Shown here piece by piece: positions 9,068-16,308 of a DNA stretch of 29,258 nucleotides (position 1 is the first letter of the stretch; each line of letters opens with the position of its first letter). The stretch is from positions 1 to 29,258 of the forward strand of contig DBQX01000061.1 in the NCBI GenBank assembly GCA_002305415.1, given 5' to 3'. Under the pieces are notes generated by a model. The model saw only the letters and a list, made by a program, of their open reading frames with translations, had not been told where the DNA came from and made no database searches. A program made the position numbers and the translations under genes. Origin of the DNA: Actinomycetales bacterium UBA1383. Its GTDB lineage: Bacteria; Actinomycetota; Actinomycetes; Actinomycetales; Actinomycetaceae.

Positions 9068-10405
9068 TCAGTCCTCCTCGACGCTGGTGAGGACACGGTC
9101 GAGCGCCTCGAGGGCGATCGCGACGTCGTCGCTGGTCACCGTGAGGGCGGGCCGGACGCGGAGTGAGCGCCGTCCGCACCCGAGCATGATGACCTGTTCC
9201 TCGGTCATCAGGCGCTGCAGGACCTCGTCGCGCGTGCCGGGGTCCTGGACGGTGAGCGCGCACATGAGGCCGAGACCGCGTGGATTGCCGACCGACGGGT
9301 GGCGGCGCGCCAGGTCGCGCAGCCCCTCCAGCAGTTCCGCGCCCCGCTCGGTGGCGTTGGCCATCAGGTCCTCCTCCTCGATCACCTCGAGGATGCGGCG
9401 GGAGCGCATCATGTCCGTGAGGTTGCCGCCCCACGTCGAGTTGATGCGGGAACTCACCCGGAACACGTTGTCCGGAACCTCGTCCACCCGGCCTCCGGCC
9501 ATGACCCCGCAGACCTGCAGCTTCTTCCCGAAGGCGAGGACGTCCGGGGTGACGCCGGCGTGCTGGTAGGCCCAGGGCCGGCCGGTCATGCCCCCGCCCG
9601 TCTGCACCTCGTCCAGGACGAAGAGGGCATCGTTGGCGTGGCACAGGTCCCGCATCGCGTGCAGGAACTGGGGCCGGAAGTGGTGGTCCCCGCCCTCTCC
9701 CTGGACGGCCTCCATGATGAAGCAGGCGATGTCGTGCGGGTGGGCCTCGAACGCGGCCCGGGCCTGCTCGAGCGTATGGCGCTCGACGGCGTCCATGTCG
9801 CGCCCGTCGGCGATGTAGGGGGAGTCGATGCGCGGCCAGTCGAACTTGGGGAAGCGGGCCACCTTGTTCGGGTCCGTGTTCGTGAGGGACATCGTGTAGC
9901 CGCTGCGGCCGTGGAAGGCGTCCTTCAGGTGGAGCACCTTCGTCCCCAGGTCGGGGGAGATGCCGTGCGACTCGTTCCAGCGCGACTTCCAGTCGAAGGC
10001 GACCTTGAGGGCATTCTCGACGGCGAGCGAGCCCCCCTCGATGAAGAAGTAGTGGGGGAGTGCCGGGTCCCCGAGGACCCGGGCGAAGGTCTCGACGAAG
10101 CGGGCGAGGTCCACGGTGTAGATGTCCGGGTTGGACGGCTTGTTGAGCGCCACCCGGAGGAGGTCCGCCTTGAACTCCTCGTCGTCGTGGAGGCGTGGGT
10201 GGTTCATCCCGAGTGCGTTCGAGGCGAAGAACGTGAACATGTCGAGGTACGCGGTGCCGGTGCGCTGGTCGATGAGCCGCGTGCCGCGTGACTTCTCGAG
10301 GTCGAGGACGAGGTGGTACCCGTCCACGAGGAGGTGCTCCCGGAGGATGCCGAGGACGTCGTCGGGTGAGACGGTCCTCTGTGGTGTGGTGATCGTGTCG
10401 GCCAT
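9068..10405 (-). CDS. lat: L-lysine 6-transaminase
   Basis: This 445-residue class III PLP aminotransferase transfers the epsilon-amino group of lysine to 2-oxoglutarate, giving 2-aminoadipate 6-semialdehyde. D265 in LFVLDEVQTG holds the PLP ring nitrogen. FGKKLQVCG at 292-300 carries the PLP lysine and is the signature of the Lat family. MEAVQGEGGDHHF near 231-243 matches the substrate-gating glutamate region of mycobacterial Lat. The start at 10405 was chosen because MADTITTPQR begins the usual N-terminus and a TACGCT -10 box lies six bases before the ATG, indicating a leaderless mRNA. The open frame continues upstream, but that part is antisense to the nitroreductase genes. It is the first gene of the lat-hglS-pcd operon. 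Confidence 0.92.
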   Translation of the reverse strand: MADTITTPQRTVSPDDVLGILREHLLVDGYHLVLDLEKSRGTRLIDQRTGTAYLDMFTFFASNALGMNHPRLHDDEEFKADLLRVALNKPSNPDIYTVDLARFVETFARVLGDPALPHYFFIEGGSLAVENALKVAFDWKSRWNESHGISPDLGTKVLHLKDAFHGRSGYTMSLTNTDPNKVARFPKFDWPRIDSPYIADGRDMDAVERHTLEQARAAFEAHPHDIACFIMEAVQGEGGDHHFRPQFLHAMRDLCHANDALFVLDEVQTGGGMTGRPWAYQHAGVTPDVLAFGKKLQVCGVMAGGRVDEVPDNVFRVSSRINSTWGGNLTDMMRSRRILEVIEEEDLMANATERGAELLEGLRDLARRHPSVGNPRGLGLMCALTVQDPGTRDEVLQRLMTEEQVIMLGCGRRSLRVRPALTVTSDDVAIALEALDRVLTSVEED

Positions 10406-10411
10406 TTTCGC

Positions 10412-10417
10412 AGCGTA
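10412..10417 (-). promoter_or_regulatory. lat: -10 box for a leaderless lat transcript
   Basis: The minus strand reads TACGCT (TANNNT type), six bases before the lat ATG, and no Shine-Dalgarno sequence is present. The spacing is identical to that at the PLP enzyme gene at 1568. Confidence 0.4.
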
Positions 10418-10450
10418 TCCGAGGCCCCGGCGCGCCGCGCGGCGTCCCGA

Positions 10451-10473
10451 CCCCGCCCTCCCCCGGGGCGGGG
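10451..10473. promoter_or_regulatory. GC-rich hairpin in the lat/nitroreductase divergent region
   Basis: CCCCGCCC (10451-10458) pairs perfectly with GGGCGGGG (10466-10473) around a 7-base loop. It lies upstream of both divergent starts, so it may be an operator. In such GC-rich DNA it could also be chance. Confidence 0.25.
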
Positions 10474-10517
10474 CGAACCTGTTTCCGCGCTGGTGACGGA
10501 CGTGGCAGGCTGGACGA

Positions 10518-10883
10518 GTGGCAGGGAACAACGGCCCCGACGAGTGGCTGCCCCGCAGCCCCGCGAGCCACCTCATGCTGTGCTGCTGTGTCCCGGGGCC
10601 CGCGGGGCTCCTCCGTGCCGTGGAGGAAGCCGCGATGTGCATGGAGGTCGCAATCCTCGCCGCGACCGAGCGGGGGTACGGCACCTGCTGGATGACCGGG
10701 ATCAGCCACGAGCGCGTGGAGCGGGTGCTTCCGCTTCCCGACGGCGCCCGTCTGGTCGGGATCTCCCCGCTCGGCCTGCCCCGGGAGGGCCGGGCCCTGT
10801 CGTGGGACTCACTCCTCCGCCATATCGTGCCACAGGACCGCAAGCCCCTCGCCGAGGTGGTGCGGGAGGAGGCGAACCGATGA
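10518..10883 (+). CDS. nitroreductase-like half protein, 121 aa
   Basis: The sequence resembles only the C-terminal half of a nitroreductase-family flavoprotein: a hydrophobic core strand, an alpha-helix leading to ATERGYGTCWMTGI (the usual flavin-contact segment), LPLPDGARLVGISPLGLP, and a terminal RKPLAEVVREE. The N-terminal half with the FMN-phosphate arginines is absent, and the 112-bp gap upstream has no room for it. The GTG start lacks a good ribosome site. CAGGCT six bases upstream could be a weak -10 for a leaderless start, and ATG 10575 is an alternative. The stop overlaps the next nitroreductase-like gene by four bases (ATGA), so the two chains may assemble together. The substrate is unknown. 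Confidence 0.65.
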   Translation: MAGNNGPDEWLPRSPASHLMLCCCVPGPAGLLRAVEEAAMCMEVAILAATERGYGTCWMTGISHERVERVLPLPDGARLVGISPLGLPREGRALSWDSLLRHIVPQDRKPLAEVVREEANR

Positions 10884-11326
10884 ACGTGGCAGGCGTCGTG
10901 GGGAGGGTGAATCCACCCGGCCGGGAATGCTCCGGCCGCCGGCGGGCGGAGGTCCTGGAGTCCGTGCTGGAGGCGGCCCGTACGGCACCGTCCGGCATCA
11001 ATGGCCAGACCTGGCGCTTCGTCGTCGTCAGGGCGGCGGACCGCCGCGCGCGGCTCGCGGCGGCGGTACCCGAGGCACTGAGGCGGGAGGTTTCCGCGGC
11101 CGACGTCGTCATCGTGGTGTGTGGAGTGGCGGACAGGCTGGCCCGGCGTGACCTCGGGATCCCCTTCGCGGCCATCGACGTCGCCAACGCGCTGACCCAC
11201 CTGCTCCTCGCGGCCACGGCGGCGAACGTTGCGTACGCCTGGACGCTGGCGGTGGCGGAGGAGACGTGCCGGGGCGAGCTGGACATCCCTGCGGACGTGC
11301 GGGTGATGGGGCTGGTCGCGCTCTGA
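10880..11326 (+). CDS. small nitroreductase-family protein, 148 aa
   Basis: RTAPSGINGQTWRFVVV near residues 35-51 is the conserved N-terminal flavin-binding segment of nitroreductases. AAIDVANALTHLLLAATAANVAYAW near 99-123 corresponds to the central helix. At 148 residues it is shorter than normal (about 170-220) and lacks a clear RRS motif at the N-terminus. The ATG overlaps the preceding stop, and GGAGGAGG about 6 bases upstream is a good ribosome site. With the preceding gene it makes an odd order (C-half, then compact full or N-half). The pair might be a split member of the two-domain TM1586-like nitroreductases. A role in lysine degradation is not evident. Confidence 0.65.
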   Translation: MNVAGVVGRVNPPGRECSGRRRAEVLESVLEAARTAPSGINGQTWRFVVVRAADRRARLAAAVPEALRREVSAADVVIVVCGVADRLARRDLGIPFAAIDVANALTHLLLAATAANVAYAWTLAVAEETCRGELDIPADVRVMGLVAL

Positions 11327-11344
11327 CCCCGTGGGCTCCGGGCC

Positions 11345-12364
11345 TCACGAGAGCAGTGACTTCTCGAGCAGCGCGAAGCGCCCGCCGTCCTGGGCACCGA
11401 ACCGCCGTGCCAGCGCCCGCGGCGCCGTGTTCTCCTCACGGACCCAGACACCCTCCACGGACCGGTAGCCGCCGCGCAGCAGGACACCCATCAGGTGCGT
11501 TCCCATGGCCAGCCCGATCCGGCGGCGCTGCAGGCCGGGCCGCACCCCGATGGTGACGATCCGGGCACGGTCCACCCGGCCGCCCGGGAGGTGCTGCCAC
11601 GCGTCGGGCAGGCAGAGGATGGCTCCCACCACGTCTCCATCCACCTCCGCGAGCACGACCAGTGCGGGGTCGACGACGGGCAGGAGTCGCTCGAAGAGCC
11701 GCGCCGAGTCCGCCGGTGCGCGCGGCGGGAGGCCGGCCAGCGGGGAGAAGAGGACGCGGTGCACCGCGAGGTACCGGCCCAGGTCCTCGGCCATGCGATC
11801 CGGATCGGAGGAACGCACCACCACCCCGGGAGCGCGGGCAGTGAGGAACCGCGGTGCGTGGCGGCGCGTCATCAGCGGGGCCACCATCCGCATCGTGATC
11901 CCGTAGCCCGCTGTCTCGAGGAGGTCGAGGTACCACGGTGGGTTGTGCGGGGTGAGGACGGTCTGCGGCAGCTCGAAGCCGCCTGTTTGCAGGCCCACCG
12001 TCAGGGGGTCGGAGGCCGGCGCGCGCACCGTAGTCGCCCCCAGGGACGCCAGGTGGTGCTCGCACGCACGCAGCACCGCGACACCCGCCTCGCGGTGGTT
12101 CGGCAGGCAGGCGAGGAGCCCCACCGTGCCGACGCCGTCGACGGGCGCGAAGGCGGCCGCCCGGGCCACAGGCGCGCCGCCGTCCCGCGCGACGACCGCC
12201 CACAGCGGCGTCCTCCCCACGGCGGACTCCGCGAAGGCCCACGCCACGGCCTCGTCCGACTCGGGAGCCCAGACCGGGTCGTCGGCGTGGACGAGATGGG
12301 GGAGTGCGGCGAAGTCCGGGAAGCCGGGATCCGCCGTCGTGGTGACCTCGTCCAGCGTGGTCAC
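11345..12364 (-). CDS. GNAT-family N-acetyltransferase, 339 aa
   Basis: The C-terminal half holds a GNAT fold: acidic LVVLAEVDGDVVGAILCLPD (beta4 region), then RIVTIGVRPGLQRRRIGLAMG, the acetyl-CoA pyrophosphate-binding motif A. The N-terminal half (about 1-180) looks like a second, degenerate GNAT-type domain with ARAAAFAPVDGVGTVGLLACLPNHREAG. Similar double-GNAT proteins of about 350 residues of unknown substrate are common. The GTG start at 12364 overlaps the stop of the upstream adenylate-forming enzyme gene (GTGA), with GGGAG 6 bases before it. Tight coupling suggests that the two act on the same small molecule or protein. The substrate is unknown. Confidence 0.8.
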   Translation of the reverse strand: MTTLDEVTTTADPGFPDFAALPHLVHADDPVWAPESDEAVAWAFAESAVGRTPLWAVVARDGGAPVARAAAFAPVDGVGTVGLLACLPNHREAGVAVLRACEHHLASLGATTVRAPASDPLTVGLQTGGFELPQTVLTPHNPPWYLDLLETAGYGITMRMVAPLMTRRHAPRFLTARAPGVVVRSSDPDRMAEDLGRYLAVHRVLFSPLAGLPPRAPADSARLFERLLPVVDPALVVLAEVDGDVVGAILCLPDAWQHLPGGRVDRARIVTIGVRPGLQRRRIGLAMGTHLMGVLLRGGYRSVEGVWVREENTAPRALARRFGAQDGGRFALLEKSLLS

Positions 12365-13668
12365 GGGAACTCCCGGACCACCCGGATGAGCTTGCCGGAC
12401 CGGGGGTTGCGCTCCGGTGGCCGCGCGCTGAAGTCGAGCCGGGGCGTGGTGCCGCCCGCCCGCTCGCACCACCGTTCGAGGTTCCTCCTGATGGCGTCCC
12501 TGATTCCGGCAGCATCGGCGCCGGCCCTGAGCACGAGCCGCACCTCCAGCAGGTCGGGGGAGTGCTGGACCGCCTGGTACTCCACCACGTCCGGGGAGGC
12601 GCGGTCGATCGCGCGGCGGACGTAGTCGGGCATGAGTCGTGTGGTGCGCCCGGCGGCGTCCCGCAGGAGCAGCACCTCGTCGGATCGCCCGTGGAAGTGC
12701 TCGACCACCCGGAAGGCCGAGCCGCAGGAGCAGTCCCGGCCGCCCACCTCGATCAGGTCATTCAACTGGTAGCGGAGGAACGGCTGGGTGGTGCGGTAGA
12801 GGTCGGTGACGATCACGCGCCGGGTGGTGGCGAAGGGATCGCCGGCGTCGGCGAGTTCGACGAGCGAGACGTCCTCGTTCAGGTGCAGCCGCCCTGCCGG
12901 GCAGGTGGCCGCGAGGAGGCCCTCCGCGCCCTGGTAGATCTCGGCGACCGGCACGCCGAAGGCGGTACTGATCACCTCCCGGGTGCCCGGGTCAAGCTCC
13001 TCGGCGTAGGAGACCACCGCATCGATCGGACCGGTGATCAACTCGCGGCGCTCCGCGAGGAGCCGGAGCAGCGACGGCGGACCCGCAAGGATGTTGAGGT
13101 GCTCGGCGTTGATCAGCTCGATGAGTGCGGGGACCGGCGTGAAGTAGTCGACGTGCACCAGCGTCACGCCGAACTGGGTGACGGCGGCGAAGGCGGGGTT
13201 GTTGGTGCGCAACGCGAAGAGGATGCGCCGCTGCCGCAGCCCACGCGGTAGGCCGCTGCGGGCCCACAGCAGCGCGCCGTACCGGTCGCGCTCCTGGGCG
13301 GACAGCACCGTGAGCACAGCGTTGCCCGAGGTGCCGCTCGACAGCCCCACCGAGTACCCGCCCGGGTAGAGCTCGTTGCCACCCTCGTGCTCCTGCCGGA
13401 TCCGGAAGGACACCAGGTCGTCGCGGTGGAGGCCGGCGCTGTTGATCCGGTCGAACTCGGCCATCATGGTGGCCTTGTCCATGAGGGGGATCTCGGCCAG
13501 CGCGATGCCGGGACGGAGGATGTCCCGGTAGTAGGGGGAGATCCGCGCGAGCGTGCGACTGAGGCGCCCGAGCCTGCGGCGCTGGTGGCGGAGGAGGCGT
13601 TCCTCGTCCCAGTGGTCGAACTGCCAGCGGAGCCGTGGCCCTAGGACAGCGCGGGCGACCAGGTTCAT
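12361..13668 (-). CDS. PaaK-like adenylate-forming enzyme (CoF synthetase family)
   Basis: This 435-residue protein resembles phenylacetate-CoA ligase and coenzyme F390 synthetase relatives. SSGTSGN at 110-116 is the ATP-binding P-loop. PFLRYQLNDLIEVG near 300 matches the conserved YxxxDL region, and HGRSDEVLLL and the final SGKLIRVV match the hinge and C-terminal lysine segment. It probably activates a carboxylic acid as an acyl-adenylate, and the acceptor is unknown. A DCSCGSAF cysteine pair is typical of this family. The start was chosen at ATG 13668, where the ATGA overlap with the upstream symporter gene falls. The open frame runs much further upstream only as antisense of that gene. The gene is coupled to the GNAT gene downstream. 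Confidence 0.82.
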   Translation of the reverse strand: MNLVARAVLGPRLRWQFDHWDEERLLRHQRRRLGRLSRTLARISPYYRDILRPGIALAEIPLMDKATMMAEFDRINSAGLHRDDLVSFRIRQEHEGGNELYPGGYSVGLSSGTSGNAVLTVLSAQERDRYGALLWARSGLPRGLRQRRILFALRTNNPAFAAVTQFGVTLVHVDYFTPVPALIELINAEHLNILAGPPSLLRLLAERRELITGPIDAVVSYAEELDPGTREVISTAFGVPVAEIYQGAEGLLAATCPAGRLHLNEDVSLVELADAGDPFATTRRVIVTDLYRTTQPFLRYQLNDLIEVGGRDCSCGSAFRVVEHFHGRSDEVLLLRDAAGRTTRLMPDYVRRAIDRASPDVVEYQAVQHSPDLLEVRLVLRAGADAAGIRDAIRRNLERWCERAGGTTPRLDFSARPPERNPRSGKLIRVVREFP

Positions 13669-15047
13669 GGCCGGGCCGATTCCAGCTCGGTACGGGTCTG
13701 CTCGTAGCGCGCGCGGGTGATCCCGTAGCGCAGCAGGATCACCGAGGCGACCAGCAGCAGGACGCCCGGGACCACACCGAACGCGACCCGCACCCCGAGC
13801 ACACCACCAGCGGACTGCTCGGGCGCTGTGCCGTCGTAGCCGAAGAGCTGGAGCAGCACGCCGAGCATCACGCCGGCAAGGCCAAGGCCGAGCTGGTGCA
13901 CCGTCATCCAGAGCCCGAAGAACACCGACTCGTGGCGCTCGTTGCGGTCGTGCTGGTAGACGTCCACGAGATCCGGGACGAGCGAGGGCGGGATGAGGAG
14001 GTAGGCCGACATGGCGGCGCCGAGGAGCGCGGAGCCCGCGAGGAAGATGAGGGAGGAGCCGGTCGTGGACATGAAGCCGATGACGAGCAGGAGGGCGGCG
14101 GCGACCCCGTTGAACGCGAGCAGCAGCCGGGGCTTCTCGAACCGGTGGGTGAGGCGGGTGACCACGGGAACGAGTGCTGCCGCCGTGATGGTGTAGATCG
14201 CGAGGGAGATGGTCGCGAGGCCGGCGCTGCCGAGCACGTGCGCGGCGAAGTAGGGGATCGCGGCCGAGAGGACGCCGGTCGCGACCGCCCCCACCAGCTT
14301 GAACCACAGCAGGGTCGAGACGTTCCGCTCGGCGGCGAGGGCGACATAGCGACGCAGGGGCACCCTCGTGATGTCGACGTCGTTCCTCGACTCCCACCCG
14401 GTGACGCTCGGGGCGGCCACGAGGACGGCGACGCCGCACACGACACCGAAGGCGACGGACACGGTCCGCAACGCGGACGCCAGGTCGTCCCCGCGCGTCA
14501 CCAGCAGTGCGATGCCACCACCCAGGATCGTGCCGAGGGCGGAGGTGACCGCCTTGAAGCCCACCACCTGGGTCCGCTCGTCGTAGTCCCGCGTCATCAC
14601 AGGGACCAGCGCGTTGTAGGGGACCGCCACGATCGAGTAGGCCGTCGCGAACAGCAGGATCGCGCCGGTCGCGAGGAGGAACGTGATGGTGTCGGAGGCG
14701 TCGGTCGGCAGCCACCACAGGAGCGCGAAACTGAGCGCGAACGGGAGGGCGCCGTAGCGGAGGTAGGCCCGCTTGCGGCCACCCGCCGCGCGGGTCCGAT
14801 CGTTCAGGACACCGATGATCGGATCGTTGACGCCGTCCCACAGCTTGCCGATGAGCACCACGATCCCGGCCACGGCCGCGGGCAGGCCCGCGACGTCCGT
14901 GAGCGAGAACAGGAAGAAGAACCCGACGGCGAAGTAGGCGATCGAGATCCCGAGGTCACCGACGGCGTACCCGACCTTCGTCGAAAGGGGCAGGCCATCA
15001 CGCGAGAACCCATCCACGGCACGGGCCTCCGTCCCTCGGGCGCCCAC
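13665..15047 (-). CDS. GPH-type MFS cation symporter, 460 aa
   Basis: The protein has about twelve hydrophobic segments. It carries the glycoside-pentoside-hexuronide:cation symporter hallmark near the N-terminus: GYAVGDLGISIAYFAVGFF, then GKLWDGVNDPIIGVLNDRT followed by RKRAYLRYG. Members import sugars, glucuronides or other organic solutes with Na+ or H+. No substrate is indicated by the neighbours. The GTG at 15047 is used as start, 23 bp after the previous stop, but it has a poor ribosome site. A GTG a little downstream, before DGFSRDG, is possible. The end overlaps the adenylate-forming enzyme start. Confidence 0.82.
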   Translation of the reverse strand: MGARGTEARAVDGFSRDGLPLSTKVGYAVGDLGISIAYFAVGFFFLFSLTDVAGLPAAVAGIVVLIGKLWDGVNDPIIGVLNDRTRAAGGRKRAYLRYGALPFALSFALLWWLPTDASDTITFLLATGAILLFATAYSIVAVPYNALVPVMTRDYDERTQVVGFKAVTSALGTILGGGIALLVTRGDDLASALRTVSVAFGVVCGVAVLVAAPSVTGWESRNDVDITRVPLRRYVALAAERNVSTLLWFKLVGAVATGVLSAAIPYFAAHVLGSAGLATISLAIYTITAAALVPVVTRLTHRFEKPRLLLAFNGVAAALLLVIGFMSTTGSSLIFLAGSALLGAAMSAYLLIPPSLVPDLVDVYQHDRNERHESVFFGLWMTVHQLGLGLAGVMLGVLLQLFGYDGTAPEQSAGGVLGVRVAFGVVPGVLLLVASVILLRYGITRARYEQTRTELESARP

Positions 15048-15070
15048 CCGCAGGGACGGTCACGGCCCGG

Positions 15071-16276
15071 TCAGCTGCCGATCCCCGCGGCGATGATGCT
15101 GGTGACCACCACTGAGGTGATGGTAACCGTGGAGAAACCGGCGATGATCATCTTCGGCAGGATGTCCCCCTCGATGGCGGCCACCTCGTCCGCGCTCTCA
15201 CCCGCGCCCTTCGCCGCCTCCTGGCTGAGGATCATCGTGCCGGGGAAGCCGTAGAGCGAGGTGAGCCCGATCGCGATGGAGATGGGCACGCTGTAGCCGA
15301 GGAGCTTGCCGACGAGGCCGGCGAACAGCGCGATCCCGGCGATCCCGAACAGGAACGCGAGGAACAGCGGGAACGCGAGCGCGGCGACGTCGGCGGGCTG
15401 GACGGTCGCGAGCGGTCCGAAGATCAGGATCATGATCGCGATCATCATGAGGCCGAAGGCGTCGATGCCGGAGAGTATCGCGGGCTTGAACACCCCGGTG
15501 GCCCGCAGTGCGATGCCGAGGATCAGGGCCACGACGAACGTGTTCAGGATGCCGTCGGTGAGGTTGTTGATCCCGAGCGCCACGAGCACGGCGACGCCCA
15601 CCACGAAGAGCGTGCCGGCAGTCGTCCGGAACGCGGGCGGCAGCTTCGTGGCGGGAGCGGCCCCGGCCGCCTCGACCTGCACCGGGGCCTGGAGCCGGCC
15701 CGCGCGGTACTCGCCCTTCAGCCGCTGCGCCTCCTTGCGGAGGATGATCGAGGTCAACGGGAAGCCGACAAGGCCCTGGAGCGCGGCGATGAGGACCGGG
15801 AAGACAGCCACTGTGGTGAGGCCGATGCCCAGCGCGGCCTCCTGGATGATGAGCACCGAGATCGTGCCGCCGCTGAGGGACCCCGTCCCCGCGATCACGA
15901 AGTCCAATGCGCTCGCGACGCCCTCGTAGCCTCCGGGCGCCCGCTCCCCGAAGATGAGCGCGGCAACCAGCAGCGCGATGCCGATTCCGATCACGGTGGA
16001 GACGCCGATGACGAACGTCTTCCACTGCCGCTTGAACTCCTCGATGCTGATCAGGGTGCCGAGGTGGACGATGATGAAGCCCACCACGACACCTGCCAGG
16101 GCGAGCAGGGAGGAGCTCGTCAGCAGGTCCTCGGGGAAGATGTCCGTGAGGAACCCGATCAGGAAGATGATCGAGGCCACGAACAGGGACGAGAGGAGCG
16201 ACTGGGTCTTCTTGGCGACGAAGTCACTGACCGTCCAGACCGCCATCACGACGACGAACGCGAGTATCGGATTCAC
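15071..16276 (-). CDS. GltS-like polytopic membrane protein, 401 aa, function unknown
   Basis: Ten or more transmembrane segments are arranged as two similar halves separated by a polar linker (about 185-215). Each half has a glycine-rich probable re-entrant loop: TGSLSGGTISVLIIQEAA near 130-147 and LYGFPGTMILSQEAAKGAG near 340-358. The shared QEAA ending suggests an internal repeat, as in GltS, DUF819 and related elevator-type carriers. The specific family is not recognised, and transport of an amino acid or small peptide product is only inferred from the adjacent aminopeptidase. The GTG start at 16276 follows GAGAGG at about 7 bases. It is the third gene in the run beginning with the HdeD-like gene. 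Confidence 0.75.
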   Translation of the reverse strand: MNPILAFVVVMAVWTVSDFVAKKTQSLLSSLFVASIIFLIGFLTDIFPEDLLTSSSLLALAGVVVGFIIVHLGTLISIEEFKRQWKTFVIGVSTVIGIGIALLVAALIFGERAPGGYEGVASALDFVIAGTGSLSGGTISVLIIQEAALGIGLTTVAVFPVLIAALQGLVGFPLTSIILRKEAQRLKGEYRAGRLQAPVQVEAAGAAPATKLPPAFRTTAGTLFVVGVAVLVALGINNLTDGILNTFVVALILGIALRATGVFKPAILSGIDAFGLMMIAIMILIFGPLATVQPADVAALAFPLFLAFLFGIAGIALFAGLVGKLLGYSVPISIAIGLTSLYGFPGTMILSQEAAKGAGESADEVAAIEGDILPKMIIAGFSTVTITSVVVTSIIAAGIGS

Positions 16277-16308
16277 GACGATCCTCTCTCAGGGTGGGGA
16301 TGAAGGCT

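Noticed and set aside
10406..11200. Upstream extension of the lat frame
   Set aside because: It is antisense to the nitroreductase pair. The Lat family begins near MADTITTPQR and a leaderless promoter fits there.
13669..14841. Upstream extension of the PaaK-like frame giving an 826-residue protein
   Set aside because: The extension is an out-of-frame copy of the symporter gene on the same strand. The ATGA overlap at 13665-13668 sets the start.
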